NCBI GenBank assembly: GCA_012514965.1
Contig: JAAYZH010000148.1
Coordinates: forward strand, 1-6,495
Reading direction: 5' to 3'
DNA from: Clostridiaceae bacterium
GTDB lineage: Bacteria > Bacillota > Clostridia > Saccharofermentanales > Fastidiosipilaceae
DNA: 6,495 nucleotides
Shown: positions 1 through 6,025 of the stretch, in pieces
How positions within the stretch are numbered: position 1 is the stretch's first letter
Layout: each line of letters starts with the position of its first letter
Program-made: the position numbers and the translations under genes
The notes under the pieces: model-generated
What the model saw: the letters and a program-made list of their open reading frames with translations, nothing else
What the model was told of the DNA's origin: nothing
Databases searched by the model: none

Positions 1-1040
1 GCGGGATAGAGCAGATCCTTGCGATAGCGAAGTTCAGCTGCGCGCGATAATTTGCCCATAAAGGTCAAGTCCAGAGGTCCGGAGAGATGGTAGATGTCTT
101 CTTCGGCCACATGCGTCAGTTCGATTAGGGTATTGAGCAGCTTGGGGCTGACATCCTCGCGAACAGAGAGATTGATGACCTCCCCCCATTGACGCTGCCG
201 CAGCTGCTTCTCGATTTCTGTCAGGAGGTCGGGCGTATCTTCTTCGTCGAAATCCATTACCGCGTTGCGGATTATCCTATACATGCAACGCGCCATAATG
301 CGCAGACCGTGAAAGACTTCACCCAGGTAGGCGTTGATCAGCTCTTCCAGAAGAATGTAGCAGTGGGTGCCGCGTTCTTCCAGGCCGTTGACTTTGCTGA
401 ATTGTTCGACGGGAAGTTTAACCAGGCGCGGCAGGCCGCTGGGAATCTGGACGGTGGCGAAATGTAGTTCGTTGTCTTCCTCGTCATCTCGTTCGAGCAG
501 GACGGCAATGTTCTGACTGCGGTTTGGGATCAGAGGAAAGGGGCGGCCCTGATCTACGGCCATAGGGGTCAGGATCGGGTAGAGTGTGGTCCGGAAGTAG
601 CTGTGGGCAAAGGAGATCTGCTCGGAGACCAGCCTGTGCCTGGGCAGGATGAAGATGCCTTCTTTCTCCAGACGCGGCAACAGTTGACGGTTGTAGGTGT
701 TGTATTGTTTTTGGGCAAATTTATGCATACGTTCGCTGATTTTTTCGAGCTGATCAGCTGCCGTCAGACCTGAAACTTCCCGGGTGAAATCCCTGGCTTT
801 GATCTGATCTTTGAGTGAAGCGATGCGGACCATGATGAACTCGTCCAGATTGCTCTGGCTAATGGCCAAAAAGCTCAAGCGTTCCAGTAATGGGGTCTCG
901 GAATCCCGGGCCTCCTGCAGTACTCTCTCGTTAAAATCCAGCCAGCTGAGTTCACGGTTAATAAAGCGATCGTAAGAAGCGATGGCCAGTGTTTTTGCGT
1001 CATTTTTTTGTTTGCCGTTCTCTTTGTCACCTTTTGCCAT
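1..1040 (-). CDS. ppk1: Polyphosphate kinase 1 (Ppk1), N-terminal part, cut by window edge
   Basis: Ppk1 reversibly transfers the gamma phosphate of ATP to a growing inorganic polyphosphate chain. About 346 codons are visible without a stop and the gene runs off the left edge. After a hydrophilic, lysine-rich leader of about 25 residues come the family signatures INRELSWLDFNERVLQEA (residues 27-44), then PLLERLSFLAI and SQSNLDEF (61-68). The Asn of NLDEF corresponds to the ATP-contacting Asn of the family. The head domain follows from about residue 130 (ILTPMAVDQGRPFPLIPNRS is recognisable). The window ends near the RYRKDLLYP stretch, just before the catalytic C domains, so the autophosphorylated histidine lies outside and cannot be checked. 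The ATG at 1040 is chosen because GGAG sits 7 bases upstream and the ppx stop lies only 12 bases away. It is the last visible gene of a kinase-ppx-ppk1 operon. Family assignment is secure. Confidence 0.96.
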   Translation of the reverse strand, partial: MAKGDKENGKQKNDAKTLAIASYDRFINRELSWLDFNERVLQEARDSETPLLERLSFLAISQSNLDEFIMVRIASLKDQIKARDFTREVSGLTAADQLEKISERMHKFAQKQYNTYNRQLLPRLEKEGIFILPRHRLVSEQISFAHSYFRTTLYPILTPMAVDQGRPFPLIPNRSQNIAVLLERDDEEDNELHFATVQIPSGLPRLVKLPVEQFSKVNGLEERGTHCYILLEELINAYLGEVFHGLRIMARCMYRIIRNAVMDFDEEDTPDLLTEIEKQLRQRQWGEVINLSVREDVSPKLLNTLIELTHVAEEDIYHLSGPLDLTFMGKLSRAAELRYRKDLLYP

Positions 1041-1047
1041 GTGTTGT

Positions 1048-1051
1048 CTCC
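1048..1051 (-). promoter_or_regulatory. Shine-Dalgarno site of ppk1
   Basis: GGAG on the minus strand, 7 bases before the ATG at 1040 and within the 12-base gap after the ppx TAA stop (1055-1053). It fixes the ppk1 start and indicates that ppk1 is translated from the same message as ppx. Confidence 0.75.
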
Positions 1052-1052
1052 G

Positions 1053-2597
1053 TTATTCCTTGCTCGAGTCTGTCACCAGCAACCGGACCTGCAAGCCAAA
1101 CAGTTCGTTCATCAGCCTGGCTCGTTCGCTGACGGCCCAGCCTTCGAGTGTCCAGTCGGCTTCGCTCTCGATTTGCAAGGTCAGTGTGCGTTTTTTCAGA
1201 ACTGCTTTCAGATGTTTGATTTTCGCCTCGCGCGCGATCTCCAGCGCGTCGACCAGGCGCAGTATCCCGGTGATTTGCAAAACCGTAAGTCTGTGATTGT
1301 AAGAGTGGTAGTTTAACCCCGGATCGACAGGTACGTCGTTGCCCGGCAGAAAACGGATACTCGACGAAATGATCTCTGTTTCTCGATCGGACAGTCCGAC
1401 AAATTCTGAATGCTGGATAATTTCTGCTGAATATACCGCGTAATTAACCGTATGAATAAACTTGCCGATTTCGGAAAGCCACACGGCAGTCTTAAGCAAA
1501 ATAATGAAACGTTCATTCAAGAAGTATTTTTTGCCCAAAGCCTTCGCGATCACAGCCGCATCGCGCTCTTTGGCCTCGAGGTGCGTCAGTTTGCCGCCAA
1601 AACGCAGCGCCATCATACGAGCAGAAGACAACAGGTCCGCGTCGTGATCGTGAGCAGGGCGAAAATGGAAGGCCGTTTTCGCCATATCCATGAGCAGCCC
1701 CTGCCCCAGCTGCATGGCTGGAATGTAGAGCCCCGCTACCTTGTATTGCTTGAGGAAACGATAAATAATCATGGCAGCCGGCAGGAGAATCTCTGCGACG
1801 TCAGCAGGCATGCCGTGATGAAGCGTCAGGTCAAGCGGTGTCACGCGCAGCAAACGCTCGTAGAGAGCTTCAAGGGCAGTTGCACTGAGGTAGGTATCGT
1901 CTGCTTCAAGCAGGCCTGCAAAGACGCGCAGATAGCCCAGATCATTGCCGACAGCAATCAGCGCGGGAGGGCTGTTGTTGTATGAATCGTAGAGCTCGAG
2001 CGCATCGAGCTGGCTGCCAATGTATTCATTCATGACTTGAGAGAAATCACCGGAACGAGCTTGCAGTTGCGAGAAAAGCTCGCTGACCCTGAGGTAACCC
2101 AGCTTGACGTTTTGTGACATCAGGCGGCGCCCGTCCGCATAGGAAGAGATCTGTATGCTGCCGGCGCCGAGGTCGAGTATGATCGCGCTTTGTTTAACTA
2201 CTTCACGATACTCGCTGAAAGTCTCGGACAAGACCAGGTTGTGGAAGTAACGTTCTTCCGAATTGCTCAGAACCTCACATTCCATTCCGGTCAGCTGACT
2301 GATGCGCGCCAGGACAAAGTCGCGGTTCAGTGCTTCACGCACAGCCGACGTGGCCACCACGCGGTACTCCTTGACCTGGTATTCTGTGAGTTTTTGCTTA
2401 AAGAGCAGGAGCTGATTGCACAAGCGGCTCATGCTGCTCTCGGAAATGATCTGATTGTTGTATGTGTCTACTCCTAGTGACAAGGTGGCGCGCAGTGTCT
2501 CAATGATACGCGGCCTGCCATCCGGTCCTTCTTCGGCGATCATCATCTTGGGTGCGTTTGAACCGATATCAATAGCGGCGATGCGTTTCTTGCTCAT
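1053..2597 (-). CDS. ppx: Ppx/GppA-family phosphatase (exopolyphosphatase-like) with degenerate HD-like C-terminal domain
   Basis: A 514-residue cytoplasmic protein of the exopolyphosphatase / pppGpp phosphatase family, which removes terminal phosphates from polyphosphate or from pppGpp. The N-terminal ASKHA-fold half carries AIDIGSN (8-14), VATSAVREALN (81-91), a conserved Glu pair in SNSEER (E114-E115, where the catalytic Glu of the family lies) and the second phosphate loop LDLGAGS (141-147). The C-terminal half (about 310-500) resembles the HD-like domain of long Ppx proteins: LKTAVWLSEIGKFI (368-381) stands where these have LHDIG or LHEVG. Unusual features: GSN is followed by Ala-Pro-Lys rather than Ser/Thr-Phe/Leu-His/Arg, the second loop is GAGS rather than GGGS, and the HD pair is Ser-Glu. 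The start at 2597 has GGGAG 7 bases upstream and lies inside the kinase gene (29-base overlap), implying translational coupling. ppk1 follows after 12 bases, which favours a polyphosphate role, but activity on pppGpp cannot be excluded from sequence. Confidence 0.92.
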   Translation of the reverse strand: MSKKRIAAIDIGSNAPKMMIAEEGPDGRPRIIETLRATLSLGVDTYNNQIISESSMSRLCNQLLLFKQKLTEYQVKEYRVVATSAVREALNRDFVLARISQLTGMECEVLSNSEERYFHNLVLSETFSEYREVVKQSAIILDLGAGSIQISSYADGRRLMSQNVKLGYLRVSELFSQLQARSGDFSQVMNEYIGSQLDALELYDSYNNSPPALIAVGNDLGYLRVFAGLLEADDTYLSATALEALYERLLRVTPLDLTLHHGMPADVAEILLPAAMIIYRFLKQYKVAGLYIPAMQLGQGLLMDMAKTAFHFRPAHDHDADLLSSARMMALRFGGKLTHLEAKERDAAVIAKALGKKYFLNERFIILLKTAVWLSEIGKFIHTVNYAVYSAEIIQHSEFVGLSDRETEIISSSIRFLPGNDVPVDPGLNYHSYNHRLTVLQITGILRLVDALEIAREAKIKHLKAVLKKRTLTLQIESEADWTLEGWAVSERARLMNELFGLQVRLLVTDSSKE

Positions 2598-3162
2598 AGT
2601 AGCGCTCCCTTTCGTCTTCCATGTACTCGATCAGGGCGGCCAAAAGCCGCGCGGAAGTCTTGACATCCAGTTCTTCCGGAGTGAATTCCATATCGGAATA
2701 GCGGAGGTACAGGCGGTGACGCGTTGCAAATAAGTCGGCGAAAGTCTGTCCGGGGGCCAGGATCACGCCGCGGGCGGGGTTGAGATTGACTCTTTGCTCA
2801 ATCTTTTCGAGCGGAACCTTAATATAAATAATCGGTCCGAGTTTCTGGAGATGACGCATTGCCCTGGCACTGTAAACCACGCTGCCGCCTGTCGCGATTA
2901 TCGTTTCCTCAGGGAGTACTGAACGAACCGCTGCTTCCTCAGCCCGCACGAAGCCTTCAAAATCAGTCTGTTTCGCCAGTTCAGCGGTCGAAGCTGTGCC
3001 GGTCAGTCTACCCAGAACTTCATCGGTATCCACAAAATCACGTTCCAAAAGCCGGGCAGTCAGCCTACCCAACGTGCTCTTGCCCGAGCTCGGCATGCCG
3101 ATCAGCGTGATATTGCTGCCTCTCCGCCGCGGAAATGCGTAATGCTTCATCTGTTTCGCCAT
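2569..3162 (-). CDS. Shikimate-kinase-like P-loop kinase (substrate uncertain)
   Basis: A 197-residue cytoplasmic small-molecule kinase of the shikimate kinase fold. Visible motifs: Walker A GMPSSGKST (22-30), DTD (45-47) matching the shikimate kinase DxD, ATGGS (90-94), a lid Arg in NPARG (R131) and TRHRLY (147-152) matching the RNPLY region. True shikimate kinases phosphorylate the 3-hydroxyl of shikimate using Arg in 'FR..E' and a GGG loop. Here the matching stretch is EGFVRAEE, so Val72 sits at the Arg position, and the third Gly is Ser94. As I recall, clostridial proteins annotated as shikimate kinase share the GGSVVYS form. There is a C-terminal charged tail of about 25 residues. The start at 3162 has AAGGG about 10 bases upstream; the alternative Met5 has no such site. 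No other aromatic pathway gene is visible, and the gene overlaps ppx by 29 bases, so a link to polyphosphate metabolism is possible. Fold is sure, substrate is not. Confidence 0.88.
   Translation of the reverse strand: MAKQMKHYAFPRRRGSNITLIGMPSSGKSTLGRLTARLLERDFVDTDEVLGRLTGTASTAELAKQTDFEGFVRAEEAAVRSVLPEETIIATGGSVVYSARAMRHLQKLGPIIYIKVPLEKIEQRVNLNPARGVILAPGQTFADLFATRHRLYLRYSDMEFTPEELDVKTSARLLAALIEYMEDERERYYEQETHRRY
2605..2609 (-). promoter_or_regulatory. Shine-Dalgarno site of ppx inside the kinase gene
   Basis: GGGAG on the minus strand, 7 bases before the ATG at 2597. It lies within the last codons of the upstream kinase gene and supports starting ppx at 2597 with a 29-base overlap rather than at a later codon. 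Confidence 0.7.
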
Positions 3163-3192
3163 GTTCTGTACACCCTTCGCTAAGCTTGCCTT

Positions 3193-3220
3193 ATTTTAGC
3201 ATGAGGTCACCCTATTCCAA
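3193..3220 (-). promoter_or_regulatory. Candidate sigma-70/sigma-A promoter for the kinase-ppx-ppk1 operon
   Basis: On the minus strand a -35-like TTGGAA (3220-3215, the last two sense codons of hemZ) is followed, after a 16-base spacer, by TAAAAT (3198-3193), preceded by TG one base upstream as in an extended -10. The -35 matches the consensus at 4 of 6 positions and the -10 at 5 of 6. Transcription starting about 7 bases downstream would give a 5' leader of about two dozen bases before the kinase ATG at 3162, enough for its Shine-Dalgarno site. It fills the largest intergenic gap in the window. Predicted by eye only. Confidence 0.45.
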
Positions 3221-4714
3221 GTAATGTGGGGAAAATAAACTCCGTTTCCGTTCAAAGAACGTCTCGCCTCCGTCCAAATAAGCACGCAGTGATTTTGGCG
3301 CTCCGAGCCTGACGGCTTGCTTGCCCTTGACCCGTTTTGATACCGCCGGACTGCCAAAGCTGACGATCGAGCAGCGGTCACTCATCATCATGACATTGTA
3401 GATGGTTTCCGCACCCGGGCGGGCAAAAGACACGTTCTCAAGGCCGCCCAGGGCATAGTGCTGGCGATAGAGATAATAGGGACGGTAGCCCCTGCTCCGG
3501 AGCAGTTCCTGGGCACGTTGCAGACCGGCTGCCAAAGCCGGCTGGGGCAGCGCGCGCCAATCCGCGGTTCCTGTCTGAACAGAATTGCTCTGCTCTGAGC
3601 CGCGCTTCATAGCCAGTGTGTGGAGGGTAATCGCCTCAGGGGCAAGGTCCAGGACCTCTCTCGTGCTGTTCAGCAGATCTTCTGCTCCCTCACCGGGCAG
3701 TCCGGCGATCAGGTCCATGTTGACGATATCCTGCCCATTTCTTCGCGCAGAGGCATACACCTGCTGAAATTGACCGGGAGCGGTTCGACGGCCTATCCTC
3801 CCCTGTGTCACCTCCGACATCGTCTGCGGATTCAGGCAAATTCTCTTTATTCCGGCGTTGCAAAGAGCCTGCAGCTTCGCCTCGGTCACGACATCTGCGC
3901 GGCCGGCTTCAACAGTCCACTCACAGTTTGCGGCAGCCGGCAGGCGGCGGATAATCTGCAGCAGCCTCCGGAACTGCCCGTCGTCAAGCGCGGCCGGAGT
4001 ACCGCCGCCGACATAAACCGCCATGAGACTTCCGAGTTCTGTTTCGCTTTGCCAGTGCAGATAATCCTCAACTTCGGCTTCAAGACGGTCCAGGTAAGCA
4101 TCTCCCAGGCGAGCAGCGCTGCCAATACCCTCTTGTGTCGTAAAGGAGCAGTACGAGCAGCGGGTCGGGCAAAAAGGCACGCCCACATACACTGCGTAGG
4201 CATCAGGCGGGAGAGTCTGGAGAATCTCCTCTTCTGCAGCTGCCGCAGCCACAGCTAGCTCGGCTTTGGCCTTGGAGACGTTATAGTCCTGACGCAAGGC
4301 AAGCTCCACCTGTTCTGCTGAGAGTCCGCCGTTGAGCAGCTCGCCCGCAACATACGTGGGGCGGATACCGGTAAGTGAACCCCAGGGCCACTCGATGCCG
4401 GTGATTCCGGACAAGGCCCTGTACAGCTGACGCTTGATCTGGCGGCGGGGATCGGTCTCGCGGGGAGCTTCCTCCACTACCGAATCAATTGTGAGGAGGC
4501 CTTGATCGTCCTTACATAGCCTAAGAACAGAAGCTTTTTCACCTGTCAAGCAGCTGAGCAGGATCACATCCGTGCTGTTTGAGCGCGTCTTCCAGCCATT
4601 CAAGGTCTTCCCCTCGAAACGGTTCACGCTAGCCTCGGCAGGGCCGCAGAAGAGCTCCAGGAGGGCTTTCAGGCCGCTGCCATGCTTGTGGCCGTTGTAC
4701 AGAACCTCAAGCAT
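3212..4714 (-). CDS. hemZ: HemZ, radical SAM coproporphyrinogen dehydrogenase-like protein
   Basis: A 500-residue cytoplasmic radical SAM protein of the HemZ family, annotated as oxygen-independent coproporphyrinogen III dehydrogenase acting in heme synthesis; its true activity is less certain than that of HemN. The N-terminal domain (about 1-165) holds the HemZ hallmark LTGIRPT (114-120). The radical SAM core begins at YVGVPFCPTRCSYCSF, where C182, C186 and C189 form the CxxxCxxC 4Fe-4S site, then GGGTP (236-240), TVEAGRAD (267-274), LNPQTMS (294-300) and MDLIAGLPGE (333-342). C-terminal signatures are YYLYRQ (413-418), ENVSFARPG (426-434) and IVSFGSPAVSK (450-460). All cluster and core motifs look intact and the length is normal. 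The ATG overlaps the DUF3810 stop (TAATG), so it probably depends on coupled translation; AAGG lies about 12 bases upstream. It ends in TAG at 3214-3212. No other heme gene is visible. Confidence 0.95.
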   Translation of the reverse strand: MLEVLYNGHKHGSGLKALLELFCGPAEASVNRFEGKTLNGWKTRSNSTDVILLSCLTGEKASVLRLCKDDQGLLTIDSVVEEAPRETDPRRQIKRQLYRALSGITGIEWPWGSLTGIRPTYVAGELLNGGLSAEQVELALRQDYNVSKAKAELAVAAAAAEEEILQTLPPDAYAVYVGVPFCPTRCSYCSFTTQEGIGSAARLGDAYLDRLEAEVEDYLHWQSETELGSLMAVYVGGGTPAALDDGQFRRLLQIIRRLPAAANCEWTVEAGRADVVTEAKLQALCNAGIKRICLNPQTMSEVTQGRIGRRTAPGQFQQVYASARRNGQDIVNMDLIAGLPGEGAEDLLNSTREVLDLAPEAITLHTLAMKRGSEQSNSVQTGTADWRALPQPALAAGLQRAQELLRSRGYRPYYLYRQHYALGGLENVSFARPGAETIYNVMMMSDRCSIVSFGSPAVSKRVKGKQAVRLGAPKSLRAYLDGGETFFERKRSLFSPHYLE

Positions 4715-4716
4715 TA
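4712..4716 (-). other. TAATG stop/start overlap between the DUF3810 gene and hemZ
   Basis: The minus-strand sequence TAATG ends the DUF3810 gene (TAA, 4716-4714) and starts hemZ (ATG, 4714-4712), sharing one base. Such junctions usually allow termination-reinitiation, which supports one message and matched output of the two proteins. Confidence 0.85.
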
Positions 4717-5877
4717 ATCCAGACCGCCTTGCTCTGCATAATAGGCAATGATCAGGTCGACAACACGGCCGTAGCTTTTGACGCCATCTTCTTGCTTGTT
4801 CGCGATAAGATAAGAATTGTTGACACTGCTGGATACTTCCTGGACCGGACCTTCAAACTTTGTCCAGTAGTCATTGCGAGCAGCCAGATCGGCTTTGGCC
4901 AAAGGGTCGAGCGAGGCATAGATCTCGGCATGCAGCTCAGCAGACGCCCCGTACAAGGCGTTGTTCAGGTGGGTAAAACCCATCAGCCAGGAGGCATAAC
5001 GCATCTCCGGATCCTCGTGCAAAATCCCGCAGTAAAAGGCCAGGAAATTGGCTTCATCCTCCCGGGCTATCCCGTAAGAATGGGCGACTTCATGAAGAGC
5101 CGTGAACATCATCTCGTCCGGTCGGGTGTCGATATTCACGCTGGATTCAACCAAGAATGGCACATAAATGCCTGTAATGCCTGTGTAAGACCAAAACCGA
5201 GACAAGCTGACGGGCTTGGTCAGAACCGCCCCATGATGGAAGTGATCCGTCAGGAATTGATTGCCGCCTGCCTCGCTGCGAGCCTTGTAGGCATCATCGG
5301 CCAGACTGAGAATCTCCTGTGTTGTAAGAGAAGGCTCGAACAGACCACTCTCATCTCTCGGCATGGCTGCGGCAAGCTGGTTCACTTCTTCAGCCACCCA
5401 AAGCGTCGTCGCGTGCAAGTCGTCCTTGGCACGATCACGCGTTTCCAGTTCCAGATTGTCGGCCAGGGGCAAACGATGGTAGGTATAGCCAAAATTCAAG
5501 TAAAAAATCGGGATGGCCAAAGATACAAGCACCAGCGCGACTTTGCCCAGTCTCAATAGAAAAGCCGCGCGACCGGGCTTCGCGATCAGCCGCACAATAA
5601 CAAACACAGCGCCAAGCACAAGGGCAGGCACACCGACTACGACAAAAACCTCGGCCAGAGAAAAGGGCAGGAAATTCATGAGACTTCGCGGCAGGTACGT
5701 AACCACAGGGAAAACACGCCTGGCGTACTGTTCGGCCAAAAACGGGTCACGGATAAAAAGCTCGAGCACAAACAAAGCCGTTGCCGGCAGCAGGAGCCAC
5801 AACAAAATCAACCAGGGTTTGCCTGAACCATTTGCCTTTTGCGTGGTTTGTAAATTTTTTGTCCTGTTTTTTTTCAT
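4714..5877 (-). CDS. DUF3810 family membrane protein with HExxH metallopeptidase-like motif
   Basis: A 387-residue protein of the DUF3810 family, whose function is not established. A basic N-terminal tail is followed by three likely membrane segments at about residues 21-42, 75-98 and 109-127. The rest is a large soluble domain holding ALHEVAHSYGIAREDEANFLA: H262-E263-x-x-H266 is the zinc-binding HExxH form and E275/N277 match a downstream Glu as in gluzincin-like peptidases. This suggests a membrane-anchored zinc peptidase, but proteolysis is inference only. Topology would place the domain either outside or inside depending on orientation; the basic N-terminus and three helices suggest outside. 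The ATG at 5877 follows AAGGAG with a short 4-base spacer. The upstream acyltransferase-like gene ends 35 bases before it and hemZ overlaps its stop, so all three are probably cotranscribed. Confidence 0.88.
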   Translation of the reverse strand: MKKNRTKNLQTTQKANGSGKPWLILLWLLLPATALFVLELFIRDPFLAEQYARRVFPVVTYLPRSLMNFLPFSLAEVFVVVGVPALVLGAVFVIVRLIAKPGRAAFLLRLGKVALVLVSLAIPIFYLNFGYTYHRLPLADNLELETRDRAKDDLHATTLWVAEEVNQLAAAMPRDESGLFEPSLTTQEILSLADDAYKARSEAGGNQFLTDHFHHGAVLTKPVSLSRFWSYTGITGIYVPFLVESSVNIDTRPDEMMFTALHEVAHSYGIAREDEANFLAFYCGILHEDPEMRYASWLMGFTHLNNALYGASAELHAEIYASLDPLAKADLAARNDYWTKFEGPVQEVSSSVNNSYLIANKQEDGVKSYGRVVDLIIAYYAEQGGLD

Positions 5878-5881
5878 AGAA

Positions 5882-5887
5882 CTCCTT
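5882..5887 (-). promoter_or_regulatory. Shine-Dalgarno site of the DUF3810 gene
   Basis: AAGGAG on the minus strand in the 35-base gap between the DUF1624-like gene and the DUF3810 ATG at 5877. The 4-base spacing is shorter than ideal, but the match is the strongest in the window and fixes this start. Confidence 0.7.
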
Positions 5888-5912
5888 GATTTCGCTGTTT
5901 CAGAAAAATTTT

Positions 5913-6025
5913 TTACGCTAGGCGCAAGCCTTTCAGGATCAGCCAGATGAGCAGCAACAGCAGCGGTTGGTGTACAACATATAAAGTCAGAGGGTGGCGC
6001 CCCAGGAAGAGCAAAGGGCGGCCCA
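5913..6025 (-). pseudogene. Displaced 3' end of the DUF1624-like gene (-1 frame)
   Basis: In the frame ending at TAA 5915-5913, the stretch from about 6020 reads RPLLFLGRHPLTLYVVHQP and then a Leu/Ile-rich helix ending KGLRLA. This is the conserved C-terminal helix of DUF1624 proteins (consensus like LGRHSLxIYLxHQP), and it directly continues the family alignment of the preceding frame. Adding one G to the GGG run at 6024-6022 joins the two frames as PLTLWGRPLLFLGRHPL. No Shine-Dalgarno site or start supports separate translation of this segment. It is therefore either a real one-base deletion or a sequencing/assembly error. Confidence 0.75.

Noticed and set aside
189..467. Plus-strand open frame of 92 codons
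   Set aside because: Antisense to the Ppk1 head domain; the minus frame continues unbroken with family motifs.
1452..1985. Plus-strand open frame of 177 codons
   Set aside because: Antisense shadow of ppx with no recognisable motif; the opposite frame is well supported.
3179..3200. Short inverted repeat GCTAA...TTAGC between hemZ and the kinase gene, considered as a terminator
   Set aside because: Arms are only 5 bases with a 12-base loop and no T tract follows on the minus strand; it also overlaps the candidate -10 box.
3620..4258. Plus-strand open frame of 212 codons
   Set aside because: Antisense to the radical SAM core of hemZ; no domain seen.
4729..5559. Long open frame of 276 codons on the plus strand
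   Set aside because: It lies fully antisense to the DUF3810 gene, shows no recognisable domain, and the minus-strand frame has clear family motifs and a Shine-Dalgarno site.
5878..5912. A/T-rich gap before the DUF3810 gene, considered as promoter or terminator
   Set aside because: No hairpin and no spaced -35/-10 pair; it holds only the Shine-Dalgarno site.
6011..6020. CCCTTTG near the frame switch, considered as a programmed -1 slippery site
   Set aside because: The heptamer is not in the phase required for -1 slippage from the upstream frame, and no downstream structure was evident.
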